Position numbers and translations under genes: made by a program
Shown here: piece by piece, positions 19,101 through 28,600 of the stretch
How positions within the stretch are numbered: position 1 is the first letter of the stretch
Layout: each line of letters starts with the position of its first letter
Assembly (NCBI RefSeq): GCF_034661175.1
Contig: NZ_CP141058.1
Span: forward strand, 1,798,001 to 1,862,000
Direction: 5' to 3'
Source: Nocardioides renjunii
Lineage (GTDB): Bacteria > Actinomycetota > Actinomycetes > Propionibacteriales > Nocardioidaceae
DNA: 64,000 bases
Notes under the pieces: model-generated
Seen by the model: the letters and a program-made list of their open reading frames with translations, nothing else
Databases searched by the model: none
Told to the model about the DNA's origin: nothing

Positions 19101-19644
19101 CACCGGTTCCGCCGGCACGGTGGTCTACGGCAAGGCCGGCACCGTGACGGTGAAGGTCGCCCCGGCGACCGCCACCGGCACCGTGACGGTCGCCAAGGGC
19201 GCTTCGGTCCTGGGCTCCGCCACGCTGGCGTCGGGCCAGGGCTCGGTCACGCTGGCCGCGAAGTCGCTGCCGGTCGGGACGCACACGCTCGCGCTCGCCT
19301 ACTCGGGCGACGCAGGGCACAAGCCGTCCACCGGCTCGGTCACGGTCGTGGTGAGCAAGGCCGACCCCACTCTCGGGGCGAAGGTCACGCCGAAGAAGGT
19401 CAAGGTCGGCAAGAAGGCCACGATCAAGATCACCGTGTCCGCCCAGGGCTTCACGCCGACCGGCAAGGTGAGCGTCAAGGTCGGCGGCAAGACCTACCGG
19501 GCGACCCTGAAGAAGGGCCGCGCCGTCATCACGCTGAAGGCCTTCAAGAAGCCGGGCACCTACAAGGCGAAGGTCTCCTACTCCGGCGACGCGACCACCG
19601 AGGAGGCGCGCACCCGCGTCACCGTGAAGGTGAAGCGCCGCTGA
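16171..19644 (+). CDS. secreted ExeM/NucH-like nuclease with lamin-tail and Ig-like domains
   Basis: This extracellular phosphodiesterase/nuclease has 1157 residues. A signal peptide (LALLAAGFTPLAASA) is followed by a lamin-tail domain (about 38-165), a putative Ig domain of the He_PIG type (about 240-310), an OB-like region, then the endonuclease/exonuclease/phosphatase domain (about 622-965) with SFNVLNYF, VGLMEIEN, GGDYNSY and SSDHDPVILGF. Two C-terminal Ig-like domains follow, the last lysine-rich and ending VKVKRR. The ATG at 16171 has GGAG upstream and is the start that exposes the signal peptide. Likely role: extracellular DNA degradation for phosphate or nutrients. The next gene is a secreted nucleotidase, which fits stepwise nucleic-acid use. 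Confidence 0.92.
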   Translation: MRTPALPSPRHIAAGAGLALLAAGFTPLAASANPAGTGLVINEVYGGGGNTGAVFTNDFIELHNPSTSAISVNGLSLQYRSAAGTGAPGASNVFSLPNKTIQPGGYFLVQAAPGATVTDKPLPVTPDAQTTGTTLNLSGTGGQVYLVNGTAPLDAGTGTISNASVVDFVGWGTTTTSYEGEVVAPATRNSAPATTNATSISRKTAGTVVQDTDSNAADFATAATPSPTTTSVAGPLTVAQPGNKSGQADVPIAPFTLTATGGTSPYTWSATGLPAGVTVAPNGAVSGTPTAPGIYTVTATATDSATPTAATDDVTFTFTVTAAPTLIPISAVQGTGAVSPLVGQKVITRGIVTATYPSGGFRGFYIQTPGSGAANIDLAAHTASDGVFVRQPSGSIDGFPGDYVEVTGNVTEFAGATQIEAAAADITPLVGQNPAPVVTTTTATWPRAAAQKESLEGMRYRPTGDFTVTNTFSTNNFGEVGLAQGTKPLIQRTEVELPGPAASSATEADNLARGVVLDDGSSTNFLLTGNATDCAPRPTGCLLNGDQTPPYVSTKDPVRVGARATFVADVIFTEGGSPSAPTYRFQPLTTVVGPTNAGSPATFENTRTAAPDEALINEVGTADLKIASFNVLNYFTTLGDANDDNIGDGGCTPFRDRDDDGNTVNGGCDQRGAWDPQDFQRQQSKIVSAINALDADVVGLMEIENSKQLGETPDEATNSLVAALNAEAGAGTWAANPSSSELPADGMDVITNAIIYKPASVDRIGESRALGTLSDAGEAFDNAREPVGQVFRSDAGGDPFLFVVNHFKSKGSAGPNPGDTDAGDGQGASNGSRKLQATALRDWVTGVQAETGVQSVVMGGDYNSYAMEDPLRILYDAGFTNVEQHFDNGEFSYSFSGLSGSLDHILVNDAALKRSTGTDIWNINGGESLALEYSRWNYHATDFHAAGPYRSSDHDPVILGFRKTAPTAPPVVADTSVTGSAGTVVYGKAGTVTVKVAPATATGTVTVAKGASVLGSATLASGQGSVTLAAKSLPVGTHTLALAYSGDAGHKPSTGSVTVVVSKADPTLGAKVTPKKVKVGKKATIKITVSAQGFTPTGKVSVKVGGKTYRATLKKGRAVITLKAFKKPGTYKAKVSYSGDATTEEARTRVTVKVKRR

Positions 19645-19655
19645 GCCGCCCCGCA

Positions 19656-19696
19656 CGAGTGGCCCGGCCGTCCAGCCAGGACGGCCGGGCCACTCG
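19656..19696. terminator. strong hairpin terminator
   Basis: A perfect 18-bp stem (arms 19656-19673 and 19679-19696) with an AGCCA loop lies 11 bp past the stop codon of the secreted nuclease. Confidence 0.85.
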
Positions 19697-19789
19697 GCAC
19701 ACCCCCTGCCCGCAGGGAGCCGCACCACTGTCAGACGGTCGGGTTATGGTGACTCGACTCACACGCACTTCCACCCGAAAGGCCCACTC

Positions 19790-22123
19790 GTGTCAGCATC
19801 ACGAACCGGTCGCAGACTCGCTCTGACGACCTCCCTGACGGGGCTCCTCGCAGCTCCGCTCGCCGTCGTCGGCCTGGCCGCGCCGGCGCACGCCGCACCC
19901 GTCGACATCCAGATCCTCGGCACCAACGACTTCCACGGCCGCCTCCTCCCCAACACGAGCAGCGGTGCGCAGGAGGCCGGCGCCGCGCAGTTCGCCGGTG
20001 CCGTCAAGCAGCTCGAGGCCGGTTTCGCAGGTCCCACCGTCTTCGCTGCCGGCGGCGACCTCATCGGCGCCTCGACCTTCGAGTCCTTCATCCAGCGCGA
20101 CAAGCCGACCATCGACTCGCTCAACGCCGCGGGGCTCGACGTGTCCGCCGCCGGCAACCACGAGTTCGACGCCGGCTACGGCGACCTCGTCAACCGCGTG
20201 ATGGGTCCCTACGACGCCACCAGCAACGCCGAGGGCGGCGCCGCGTGGCAGTACATCGCGGCCAACGTGCGCAAGAAGTCGGACGACTCCTACGCCCTGC
20301 CCGACATCACCGCGCGCACCCCCGATGCCAACGACACCTCCGACGGCGGCACGTGGACCACCACGGCCGGCGGCGTGAAGATGGGCTTCATCGGCGGCGT
20401 CACCGAGGACCTGCCCTCGCTGGTGAGCCCGTCCGGCATCGCCGACCTCAAGATCAGCAGCATCATCGCCGAGACCAACGCCGCCGCTGACCGGCTCAAG
20501 GCCCAGGGCGCCGACATCGTCGTGCTCCTCGTGCACGAGGGTGCTCCCGACACCACCGAGGCGTCGGCGCGCAGCAACGACAACGCCTTCGGCCGGATCG
20601 TCAACGGCGTGGACGGCGACGTCAGCGCGATCATCTCCGGCCACACCCACCTGGCCTACAACCACGTCATCAACGGCCGCCCGGTCGTCTCGGCCGGCCA
20701 GTACGGCACCAACCTCAACCGCCTCGTCTTCACCGTCGACCCGGTCGCCGACACGGTCGTCTTCAAGAACGGCGACATCGTCCGCGCCAACACCGTGACG
20801 GTGGCTGACGCCGGCGCCCTCGCCACCAAGGCCGCGGTCCAGGAGATCGTCTCCAAGGCGGAGGCCCAGGCCAACGTGCTCGGCGCCCGCGTGCTCGGCA
20901 AGGTGGGCGGCGCGTTCAACCGCGCCAAGCTCGCCGACGGCACCACCGAGAACCGCGGTGGCGAGTCCACCCTCGGCAACCTCGTCGCCGAGGTCCACCG
21001 CTGGGCCACCTCGACCGCCGAGGCCGGCGCCGCGCAGATCGCGTTCATGAACCCCGGCGGCCTCCGCCAGGACATCGCCGGTCCGGCGGACGTGACCTAC
21101 AAGCAGGCCGCCGTCGTGCAGCCCTTCGCCAACACGTTGGTCAACATGAAGATGACCGGCGCGCAGATCAAGACGGTGCTCGAGCAGCAGTGGCAGCGCG
21201 ACGACAAGGGCGTCGTGCCCACCCGTGCCTTCCTGCGCCTCGGCACCTCGGAGGGCTTCTTCGCCACCTACGACCCCAGCCGCCCCGAGGGCAACCGGGT
21301 CACCGGCATGTGGCTCAACGGCAAGGCGATCGAGTCGGGCACCCAGTACTCCGTGACCGCCAACTCGTTCCTCGCCGGCGGTGGTGACAACTTCCGCGGG
21401 TTCAACGCCGCCACCGCCAAGCGCGACACCGGCAAGTCCGACCTGCAGGCCATGGTCGACTACATGGCCGCGAAGGCCGCCACGACCCCGCTGCCGGTCA
21501 AGGCCGACCAGCGCCAGGTCGGCGTCAGCTGGCCCGCCGGCGCCCCGCGCTTCTACCGCCTCGGTCAGGACCTCAAGCTGAACCTGTCGTCCCTCGCCAT
21601 GAGCACCGCGGCCGACCCCAAGGACGCCTCTCTCGCGGTCAAGGTCGGCAACGCGTCGGTGTCCTCGGTCCCCGTCGACAACACCGTGTCGACGACGGCC
21701 CAGGACGACGAGACCGGCAAGGCCGCCGTGTCGATCTCCCTCAAGGGCAAGGTGCGCAAGGGCAAGCAGCTGCTGACCTTCACCGGTCCCACCACCGGCA
21801 CCACGTTCACCCTCCCGGTCGACATCCGCAAGGCCAAGGCGGAGCTCAAGGCCCGCACCAAGCCCGGTCGCATCGTCAAGGGCAAGACCCGCGCTCGCCT
21901 GAAGATCAAGGCCTCGGCCCTGGGCATCAAGGCCGTGACCGGCAAGCTCGTGGTCAAGGTCGGCGGCAAGAAGTACACCGTCAAGCTCAAGAACGGCAAG
22001 GCGACGGTCAAGCTCGACCGCTTCGCCAAGACCGGCACCAAGCGCGTCGTCGTGAAGTACGCCGGCAGCAACAAGGTTCGCACCAAGACGGCCGTCGTGA
22101 AGATCAAGGTGCGCCGCAAGTGA
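19790..22123 (+). CDS. secreted bifunctional metallophosphatase/5'-nucleotidase
   Basis: This is a 777-residue exported enzyme of the UshA/5'-nucleotidase family that removes phosphate from extracellular nucleotides. A signal peptide ends near AHA (residue 35). The metallophosphatase domain has GTNDFHGRLL, AAGGDLIG and AGNHEFDAGYGD as metal ligands, and the 5'-nucleotidase C domain has MNPGGLRQDI near residue 420 and a substrate-binding FLAGGGDNF segment. The last 200 residues are Ig-like and lysine-rich, ending KIKVRRK. GTG at 19790 is the start. It follows the secreted nuclease after a terminator, so it probably has its own promoter in 19697-19789. Confidence 0.94.
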   Translation: MSASRTGRRLALTTSLTGLLAAPLAVVGLAAPAHAAPVDIQILGTNDFHGRLLPNTSSGAQEAGAAQFAGAVKQLEAGFAGPTVFAAGGDLIGASTFESFIQRDKPTIDSLNAAGLDVSAAGNHEFDAGYGDLVNRVMGPYDATSNAEGGAAWQYIAANVRKKSDDSYALPDITARTPDANDTSDGGTWTTTAGGVKMGFIGGVTEDLPSLVSPSGIADLKISSIIAETNAAADRLKAQGADIVVLLVHEGAPDTTEASARSNDNAFGRIVNGVDGDVSAIISGHTHLAYNHVINGRPVVSAGQYGTNLNRLVFTVDPVADTVVFKNGDIVRANTVTVADAGALATKAAVQEIVSKAEAQANVLGARVLGKVGGAFNRAKLADGTTENRGGESTLGNLVAEVHRWATSTAEAGAAQIAFMNPGGLRQDIAGPADVTYKQAAVVQPFANTLVNMKMTGAQIKTVLEQQWQRDDKGVVPTRAFLRLGTSEGFFATYDPSRPEGNRVTGMWLNGKAIESGTQYSVTANSFLAGGGDNFRGFNAATAKRDTGKSDLQAMVDYMAAKAATTPLPVKADQRQVGVSWPAGAPRFYRLGQDLKLNLSSLAMSTAADPKDASLAVKVGNASVSSVPVDNTVSTTAQDDETGKAAVSISLKGKVRKGKQLLTFTGPTTGTTFTLPVDIRKAKAELKARTKPGRIVKGKTRARLKIKASALGIKAVTGKLVVKVGGKKYTVKLKNGKATVKLDRFAKTGTKRVVVKYAGSNKVRTKTAVVKIKVRRK

Positions 22124-22158
22124 CGCACTGATCCACCCAGCACGACCCAGCACGAACG

Positions 22159-22196
22159 CGGAGGCCCGGTCATCGTCCGCGATGGCCGGGCCTCCG
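22159..22196. terminator. bidirectional hairpin terminator
   Basis: CGGAGGCCCGGTCATCG and CGATGGCCGGGCCTCCG form a 17-bp stem with one G-T type mismatch and a four-base loop, between the convergent nucleotidase and GH15 genes. Confidence 0.8.
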
Positions 22197-22205
22197 GTGC
22201 GTCCG

Positions 22206-23972
22206 TCACCCGAGGGCGAGCGCCGCCTGCACGAGCGCGAGGTGGCTGAAGGCCTGCGGGAAGTTGCCCGCCATCCGGCGGCGGTCGGGGTCGTACTCCT
22301 CCGAGAGCAGGCCGACGTCGTTGGCCAGGTCGCACAGCCGGTCCATCAGTTCCTCGGCCTGCTCGCGCCGTCCCGCCGCCGCCAGCGCCGACACCAGCCA
22401 GAACGAGCACGCCAGGAACGGGTGCTCGTCGCCGGAGAGGCCGTCGACGCCGGTCTGGGTGCGGTAGCGCAGCAGCAGGCCGCAGTGCATCAGGTCCGTC
22501 GTCACCGCGTCGATCGTCCCGAGCACCCGCGAGTCGTCGCCCGGCAGGAAGCCGACGAGCGGGATGGTCAGCAGCGACGCGTCGACCTCGTCGGTGTCGT
22601 AGTGCTGGGTGAAGGTCCCGCGCGCGCTGTCGAAGCCCTTCTCGAGCACCTCGTCGCGCACCCGGTCGCGCAGCTCGCGCCACCGCTCCAGGGGGCCGTC
22701 GAGCCCGTGGTCCTCGACCGCCTTGACCGCACGGTCGAAGGCCACCCACACCATGACCCGCGAGTGGGTGAAGTGGCGCTGCGGTCCGCGGATCTCCCAC
22801 AGGCCGTTGTCGGGCTCGTCCCAGTGGTCGGCGAGGTCGTCGACCAGCGCCCGCTGGAGCGCCCAGGAGTTGTGGCTCTCCTCCACGCCCGCCCGTCGAG
22901 CCAGCTCAAGGGCGATCATCACCTCGCCCAGCACGTCGTTCTGGCGCTGCGAGACCGCTCCGTTGCCGATGCGCACCGGTGTGCTGCCGGCATAGCCGGG
23001 CAGGTGGTGCAGCTCGCGCTCCGGCAGCTCGCGACCGCCGTCGACGGTGTACATGATCTGCAGGTCGGCCGGGTCGCCGGCGACGGCACGCAGCAACCAC
23101 TCGCGCCACCGGTGCGCCTCGTCGACGTAGCCGGCGCCCAGCAGCGACTCCAACGTCAGCGCGGCGTCGCGCAGCCAGCAGAAGCGGTAGTCCCAGTTGC
23201 GCTCGCCGCCGAAGTCCTCGGGCAGCGACGTCGTCGGGGCGGCCACGATGCCGCCGGTCTCGGCGTGGGTCATCATCAGCAGCGTCAGCAGGCTGCGGCG
23301 CACCAGGTCGGCGTGCGGCACGGTGCCGGGGGAGCGCTCGGACCACGACTGCTGCTCGGCGGCCGTCGCGCGGATGCGCTCGTCGAAGCTGAGGGGCTTG
23401 GGGACGTCGCGCCACGAGCGGACCCACGTCGTCGAGAAGGTCATCTCGTCGCCGGCGGACAGCTCGAACTCGTCGCGGTGGTGGCCGCGCTGACCGTGGG
23501 GCAGGCGCGGGCCCCGCAGGATGAACTTGTCAGGCCCCGCCACCGCGACGACGACCTCGTTGCCGTGCGCGTGCTCACGGCTCACCCACGGGCGGACCTT
23601 CCCGTAGTCGGTGCGCACGACCCAGTCGTGGCGGATCCGCACCGTCCCGCGCGTGCACGTCAGGCGGCGTACGACGTCCGCGCGGCCGTCGCCGGTCGGC
23701 ATCAGGTCGAGCAGCACCACCTCGCCGTCCGCGGTCGTGAAGGTGGTCTCGAGCAGCGCAGTCCCGTCGACGTACCTGCGGCTGCAGGCGACCACCTCGT
23801 CGGCCGGCGCGAGGAGCCAGCGGCCGTGCTCCTCGGTGCCCAGCAGCGCGGCGAAGCAGGCGGGGGAGTCGAACCGCGGCAGGCACAGCCAGTCGATCGA
23901 GCCGTCCGTGCCGACCAGCGCTGCGGTGCCGTTGTCACCGATGAGGGCGTAGTCCTCGATGGGGAGTGCCAT
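22206..23972 (-). CDS. glycoside hydrolase family 15 protein (glucoamylase/trehalase-like)
   Basis: This 588-residue cytoplasmic protein starts MALPIEDYALIGD, with the N-terminal beta-sandwich typical of bacterial GH15 (GTAALVGTDGSIDWLCLPRFDS). The (alpha/alpha)6 barrel carries NWDYRFCWLRDAALTLESLL and a candidate catalytic acid in DNGLWEIRG. Many actinobacterial homologues act as trehalases; glucoamylase activity is the alternative. No signal peptide is present. It is transcribed divergently from cinA with only 18 bp between the start codons. Confidence 0.9.
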   Translation of the reverse strand: MALPIEDYALIGDNGTAALVGTDGSIDWLCLPRFDSPACFAALLGTEEHGRWLLAPADEVVACSRRYVDGTALLETTFTTADGEVVLLDLMPTGDGRADVVRRLTCTRGTVRIRHDWVVRTDYGKVRPWVSREHAHGNEVVVAVAGPDKFILRGPRLPHGQRGHHRDEFELSAGDEMTFSTTWVRSWRDVPKPLSFDERIRATAAEQQSWSERSPGTVPHADLVRRSLLTLLMMTHAETGGIVAAPTTSLPEDFGGERNWDYRFCWLRDAALTLESLLGAGYVDEAHRWREWLLRAVAGDPADLQIMYTVDGGRELPERELHHLPGYAGSTPVRIGNGAVSQRQNDVLGEVMIALELARRAGVEESHNSWALQRALVDDLADHWDEPDNGLWEIRGPQRHFTHSRVMVWVAFDRAVKAVEDHGLDGPLERWRELRDRVRDEVLEKGFDSARGTFTQHYDTDEVDASLLTIPLVGFLPGDDSRVLGTIDAVTTDLMHCGLLLRYRTQTGVDGLSGDEHPFLACSFWLVSALAAAGRREQAEELMDRLCDLANDVGLLSEEYDPDRRRMAGNFPQAFSHLALVQAALALG

Positions 23973-23977
23973 GCGGA

Positions 23978-23983
23978 TAGTGT
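23978..23983 (+). promoter_or_regulatory. -10 element of leaderless cinA promoter
   Basis: TAGTGT ends 7 bases before the cinA ATG at 23991. It lies within the 18-bp gap to the GH15 start, so the -35 region must be inside the GH15 coding sequence. Confidence 0.5.
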
Positions 23984-23990
23984 CGCCGAC

Positions 23991-24470
23991 ATGTGGTCGG
24001 ACGACGCGCTGGCGCGGCGCGTGCTCGAGCAGCTGGCCCGACGCGGCGAGACGGTCGCGACCGCGGAGTCGCTCACGGGCGGGATGCTCTCGTCCTGGCT
24101 GACCGACGTGCCGGGCGCCTCGAGGTCGTTCGTGGGCGGCGTCGTGTCCTACGCGACGCGCGTCAAGGTCGCGGTGCTCGACGTGCCCGCCGACGTGGTG
24201 GACCGGCACGGCGTGGTGTCGGAGGAGTGCGCGATCGCCATGGCGCGTGGGACGCGGGCCCGGCTCGATGCCTCGTGGGGCGTCTCGACCACCGGCGTCG
24301 CGGGCCCGGACGAGCAGGAGGGCAAGCCCGCCGGCACCGTGTGGGTGGCCGTCGCGGGCCTCGACGCGGTCGAGGCGCGCAAGCTCACGCTGCACGGCGA
24401 CCGGAGCACGATCCGGCGGGGTGCGTGCGAAGGCGTGCTGTCCGTCCTCGAGGGCCTGCTCGTCCGCTGA
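23991..24470 (+). CDS. cinA: CinA-family nicotinamide-nucleotide amidohydrolase domain protein
   Basis: The 159-residue protein is the C-terminal CinA domain alone (PncC type), which deamidates nicotinamide mononucleotide to nicotinate mononucleotide for NAD salvage. It shows the family motifs [32 protein letters not shown] and [19 protein letters not shown]. The N-terminal MoaB-like domain of long CinA proteins is absent, as is usual in actinobacteria. The cinA-clgR order is conserved in this group. The ATG was chosen because a leaderless-type -10 precedes it and the family begins here. Confidence 0.92.
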   Translation: MWSDDALARRVLEQLARRGETVATAESLTGGMLSSWLTDVPGASRSFVGGVVSYATRVKVAVLDVPADVVDRHGVVSEECAIAMARGTRARLDASWGVSTTGVAGPDEQEGKPAGTVWVAVAGLDAVEARKLTLHGDRSTIRRGACEGVLSVLEGLLVR

Positions 24471-24576
24471 GCGCGGGTCGATCCGCTGCAACTGGGCGTC
24501 TGCCCGCGGGACTAATGAGCCCTCGGGTAGCGTTGGGGCAGAAGACTTCCTCCCGCCTCGACGAAGGACTGTGCGC

Positions 24577-24882
24577 ATGGTGCTCTTCCGACGACTGCTC
24601 GGCGACGTGCTGCGCGGTGCGCGGATGCAGCGGGGGATGACCTTGCGGGAGCTCTCGGCCGAGGCCCGGGTCAGCCTGGGCTACATCAGCGAGATCGAGC
24701 GGGGCCAGAAGGAGGCGTCGTCGGAGCTGCTGGCGTCGCTGTGCCAGGCGATGGACCTGCCGCTCTCCGACGTGCTGCGCGACGTCGCCGACGCGGTGGC
24801 CCTCGAGGAGGCCGCCGTCCTGGCGAGCACGCAGATCACCGCCGTGCGCCGCGCCGGCGACGTGGTGGCCTCCGCCGCCTGA
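24577..24882 (+). CDS. clgR: helix-turn-helix regulator of the ClgR family
   Basis: This 101-residue XRE-type DNA-binding protein has its HTH at about residues 10-65 ([38 protein letters not shown]). Size, motif and position after cinA match ClgR, the activator of clp protease genes in actinobacteria. Known ClgR proteins are removed by Clp proteolysis through C-terminal residues; this one ends VVASAA, a small hydrophobic tail that fits such a degron. The start is the ATG at 24577, after a GAAGGA ribosome-site match. It converges with nei (9-bp gap). Confidence 0.88.
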   Translation: MVLFRRLLGDVLRGARMQRGMTLRELSAEARVSLGYISEIERGQKEASSELLASLCQAMDLPLSDVLRDVADAVALEEAAVLASTQITAVRRAGDVVASAA

Positions 24883-24891
24883 GGCCGGCCC

Positions 24892-25683
24892 TCACCGCTC
24901 CGGCTGGCAGCTGGGGCACCAGTAGGCCGCGCGCTCGCGGCCCGGCTCACCCAGCATGGTGATCGCGATCGGGGTGCCGCAGCGGCGGCAGGGCGACTTG
25001 TCGCGCCGGTAGACCCACATGCGCTCGCGCTCGCGCAGGTTGCCCGTGGTGGACTGGATGGCGCGGTCCTTGTTGACCTCGAGCATCTGCTTGGCCCGGC
25101 GGACCAGGCGGGTCAGGTCGGGCACGCCGGCGACCTCGGTGGCGGGGTTGACGCCGCTGGTGAAGCACAGCTCCGCCATGTACATGTTGCCGACGCCGGC
25201 CAGGTTGCGCTGGTCGAGCAGCGCCTCCCCGACGGGGCGGGCCGGCTCGTGCCGGAGGTTGTGCAGCGCCTGGTCCTCGTCCCAGTCGGGCCCCAGCAGG
25301 TCGGGGCCGAGGTGAGCGGTGAGCTCGGCCTCGGCCTCGCGAGGCACCAGCTCGACGATGCCCAGCTGGAAGCCGACCGCCTTGCGCCCCTCGATGCCCA
25401 GCACGAGCCGGACCTGGACGTCGGGCCGCCGCCACTTCTCGCCGTCGGGGTAGACGTGCCAGGAGCCCTCCATCTTGAGGTGGGTGTGCAGCGTCCAGGG
25501 GCGCTCATGGTCGATGCGCGTGATGATGTGCTTGCCGCGCGACAGCGAGCGGATGACGGTGCCGCCGGTCAGGTCGACGGTCGCGAAGGCCGGCACCCGG
25601 AAGTCGGTGAGCGTGAGCCGGTGGCCGGTGAGGGCGCGGTCGAGCTTGGTGGCCGCGCGCCAGACGGTGTCTCCCTCAGGCAC
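24892..25683 (-). CDS. nei: Fpg/Nei family DNA glycosylase (endonuclease VIII-like)
   Basis: This base-excision-repair glycosylase/AP lyase has 263 residues. The catalytic N-terminus is MPEGDTV (Pro2, Glu3 after Met removal); MPEGDT is typical of Nei rather than Fpg (PELPEV). The helix-two-turn-helix lies near residue 160 (LLDQRNLAGVGNMYMAEL), and the C-terminal zinc finger has CRRCG and CPSC. Its start overlaps the end of lhr by 8 bp, so the two are translationally coupled; the lhr-nei pairing recurs in actinobacteria and suggests one repair pathway. Confidence 0.94.
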   Translation of the reverse strand: MPEGDTVWRAATKLDRALTGHRLTLTDFRVPAFATVDLTGGTVIRSLSRGKHIITRIDHERPWTLHTHLKMEGSWHVYPDGEKWRRPDVQVRLVLGIEGRKAVGFQLGIVELVPREAEAELTAHLGPDLLGPDWDEDQALHNLRHEPARPVGEALLDQRNLAGVGNMYMAELCFTSGVNPATEVAGVPDLTRLVRRAKQMLEVNKDRAIQSTTGNLRERERMWVYRRDKSPCRRCGTPIAITMLGEPGRERAAYWCPSCQPER

Positions 25684-28600
25684 GGATCCTCAGCCCCTTG
25701 GGCGTCGCGACGAACCCCGCGGCCGACAGCGCCAGCCGGATGGGCGTCTCGCCGCCGTTGCCGATGAGCGCCTGGCCGTCGGCCTTCTCCACCGTGAGCC
25801 GGCCCAGCGCGCCGCGGCGGGCCGCGTCGGCCAGCGCGGTCATGGCCGGGGTGAGCACGTCGGGGTCCTCGGTCCAGGTGAGGAGGGTGCGTCCGCCGCG
25901 CTCGACGTAGACGGTGAGGTCGCCGTCGACCAGCACTACCAGCGCGCCTGCCTTGCGGCCGGGACGGTGGCCGGTGCGCTCGGCGTCGGCCTCGGGCCAC
26001 GGCAGGGCGGCACCGAAGACGTTGGCCGGGTCGGTCGCGGCGAGGGCGACGACGGTGGGCTTGGTGCCTCCCTTGGCGCTGTCGGGCTCGGCGAAGGTGC
26101 GGAGCCGGTCGATCGCCCCCGCGCTGCCGAACTGAGCGGCGCCGAGGCCCTCGATGAAGTAGCCGCGGCGGCAGCGGCCGGTGTCCTCGAACGCGCTGAG
26201 CACCTTGTAAACGCCGGCGAAGCCGCCCACCACGCGCTCGCTCATCACGGCGCCGCGCGTCACCACGCCGTGCCGCTCGAGGAGGTGCTCGGCGCGGGCG
26301 TGCGCGCGCCGGGTCGGGTCACCGTCGCGGTCGGGCAGCAGCGCCCAGCGCCCGGCGGTCTCCGGCGGCCCGGTGCGGGCGGGCATCCGGCCGCGGGTCG
26401 TCCTGCCCATGCGCGGGGGCGTACGACGCGAGCGGTGCGACGGCGTGCCGCTGCGGACGAGGGCCCGCAGGGGCGTGAGGGTGTCGTTGGTGACGAGGCC
26501 GCGCCACACGAGCTCCCAGAGGGCGGTGCTGAGCTCGGCGTCGGTGGTGGGGCCGACGCGGTCGGCGAGCTGGCGGAAGAACCACGCGCCGCCGGGGTCG
26601 AGCGCGTCAAGCACGGCGCGCTGGAGTCCGGTGGGCTCGTCGCCCTCGAGCTCGGGCAGGGTCAGGTGGGCCTGGTCGGCGAGGTGCAGGCTGACCCACC
26701 CGTCGCTGCCGGGGAGCGGGGAGTGGCCGGTCCAGATGACCTCGCCGGAGGCGGTGAGCTCGTCGAGCATCGACGGCTCGTAGTCGCGCACGCGGGCCGC
26801 CAGCACGAGCGGCTCGAGCGCGCTCGCCGGCACGGGGCACCCGGCGAGCTGGTCGATCGCCGCGACCACCCCGTCAACGCCGCGCAGCGTGCCGCCGACG
26901 CGCTGCCAGGCGGGCAGGAACCGCGCCACGGCGTCGTGGCCGACCGGCTCGATCTCCTGGCGCAGCCGGGCGAGGGAGCGGCGGCGCAGCTTGCGGAGCA
27001 CCTCGGCGTCGCACCACTCGCTGCCGGCCCCGGAGGGCCGGAACTCGCCGTCGAGCACCCGGCCCCGGTGGGCGAGCCGCTGGAGGGTCTGGCGCGCCAC
27101 GGCCTCGCCGAGGCCGAGCCGCCCGGCGACCTCCGCGGTCGTGAAGGGGCCGTGGCTGCGGGCGTAGCGGGAGACGAGGTCGGCGAGCGGGTCCTCGGGC
27201 AGCTGGAGGAACGCGTCGGGGGTGCCGACGGGGACGGGCACGCCGAGACCGTCGCGCAGCCGGCCGATGTCCTCGATCGCGGTCCACCGGTCCTCGCCGG
27301 CCATCCGCACCTCGACGACGCGGCGTACGTCGGCCAGCGAGGCCAGCCAGCCCTCGACATCGGCCCCCTCGACCGCGCGGGCGCGGATCTCGGCGGTGGA
27401 CAGCGGGCCGACGAGCCGCAGGAGGTCGGCGACCGCCTCGGCGTCGCGGGCGCGCCGGTCGTCGGCGAGCCACTGGAGCTCGGCCTCGACCTCGGCCAGC
27501 ACCTCGGGGTCGAGCAGCTCGCGCAGCTCGGCGCGGCCCAGCAGCTCGGCGAGCAGGCCCTGGTCGAGCGAGAGGGCGGCGGCGCGACGCTCGGCGATCG
27601 GGGAGTCGCCCTCGTAGACGAACTGGGCGACGTAGCCGAAGAGCAGGCTGCGGGCGAAGGGGCTGGGCTGGGTGGTGGCGACGTCGACCACGGTGATCTC
27701 GCGGCGCTGCACCCGCCCGAGCAGGGCCACGAGCGCGGGGAGGTCGTAGACGTCCTGGAGGCACTCGCGCACCGCCTCGAGCACGATGGGGAAGGCAGGA
27801 TATTGCGACGCGACCTGGAGCAGCTGCGCGCTGCGCTGGCGCTGCTGCCACAGCGGGCTGCGCCGGCCGGGGTCACGACGCGGCAGGAGCAGGGCCCGGG
27901 CCGCGCACTCGCGGAAGCGGCTGGCGAAGAGCGCGGACCCGCCGACCTCCTGGGTGACGAGCTGCTCGATCTCCTCGGGCTCGAAGACGATGATCTCGCC
28001 GGTCGGCGGCTCGGCGTCGGTGTCGGGGATCCGGATCACGATGCCGTCGTCGGACGCGACGGCCTGCCCGTCGACGTCGTAGCGCTCGCGGAGCCGGGCG
28101 TTGATGGCGAGTGCCCATGGCGCGTGGACGGGGGTGCCGTAGGGGGAGTGGACCACGAGGCGCCAGTCGCCGAGCTCGTCGCGGAACCGCTCGACCACGA
28201 CCTGGGTGTCGTTGGGCACGACCTGCGTGGCCTCGCGCTGCTCGCCGAGGTAGGTGACGAGGTTGGCGGCGGCGTTGGCGTCGAGGCCCCGCTCGCGCAC
28301 GGACGCGACGGCCTTGTCGTGCGGCTGGGCGGCGAGCTCGCGCGTGAAGGCGCCGACCGCGGCCCCGAGCTCGGCGGGCCGGCCGAGGGCGTCGCCCTTC
28401 CAGAACGGCAGCCGCCCCGGGATGCCCGGCGCGGGCGTCACCAGCACCCGGTCGTGGGTGATGTCCTCGATGCGCCAGCTGGTGGCACCCAGCGCGAAGA
28501 CGTCGCCGACGCGGGACTCGTAGACCATCTCCTCGTCGAGCTCGCCGACGCGGCTGGCCTTCTCGCCGACGAGGAACACCCCGAAGAGCCCGCGGTCGGG

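Noticed and set aside
24471..24576. ClgR self-binding site before clgR
   Set aside because: A CGTCTGCCCGCG stretch is present but does not match the reported GTTCGC-N5-GCG pattern.
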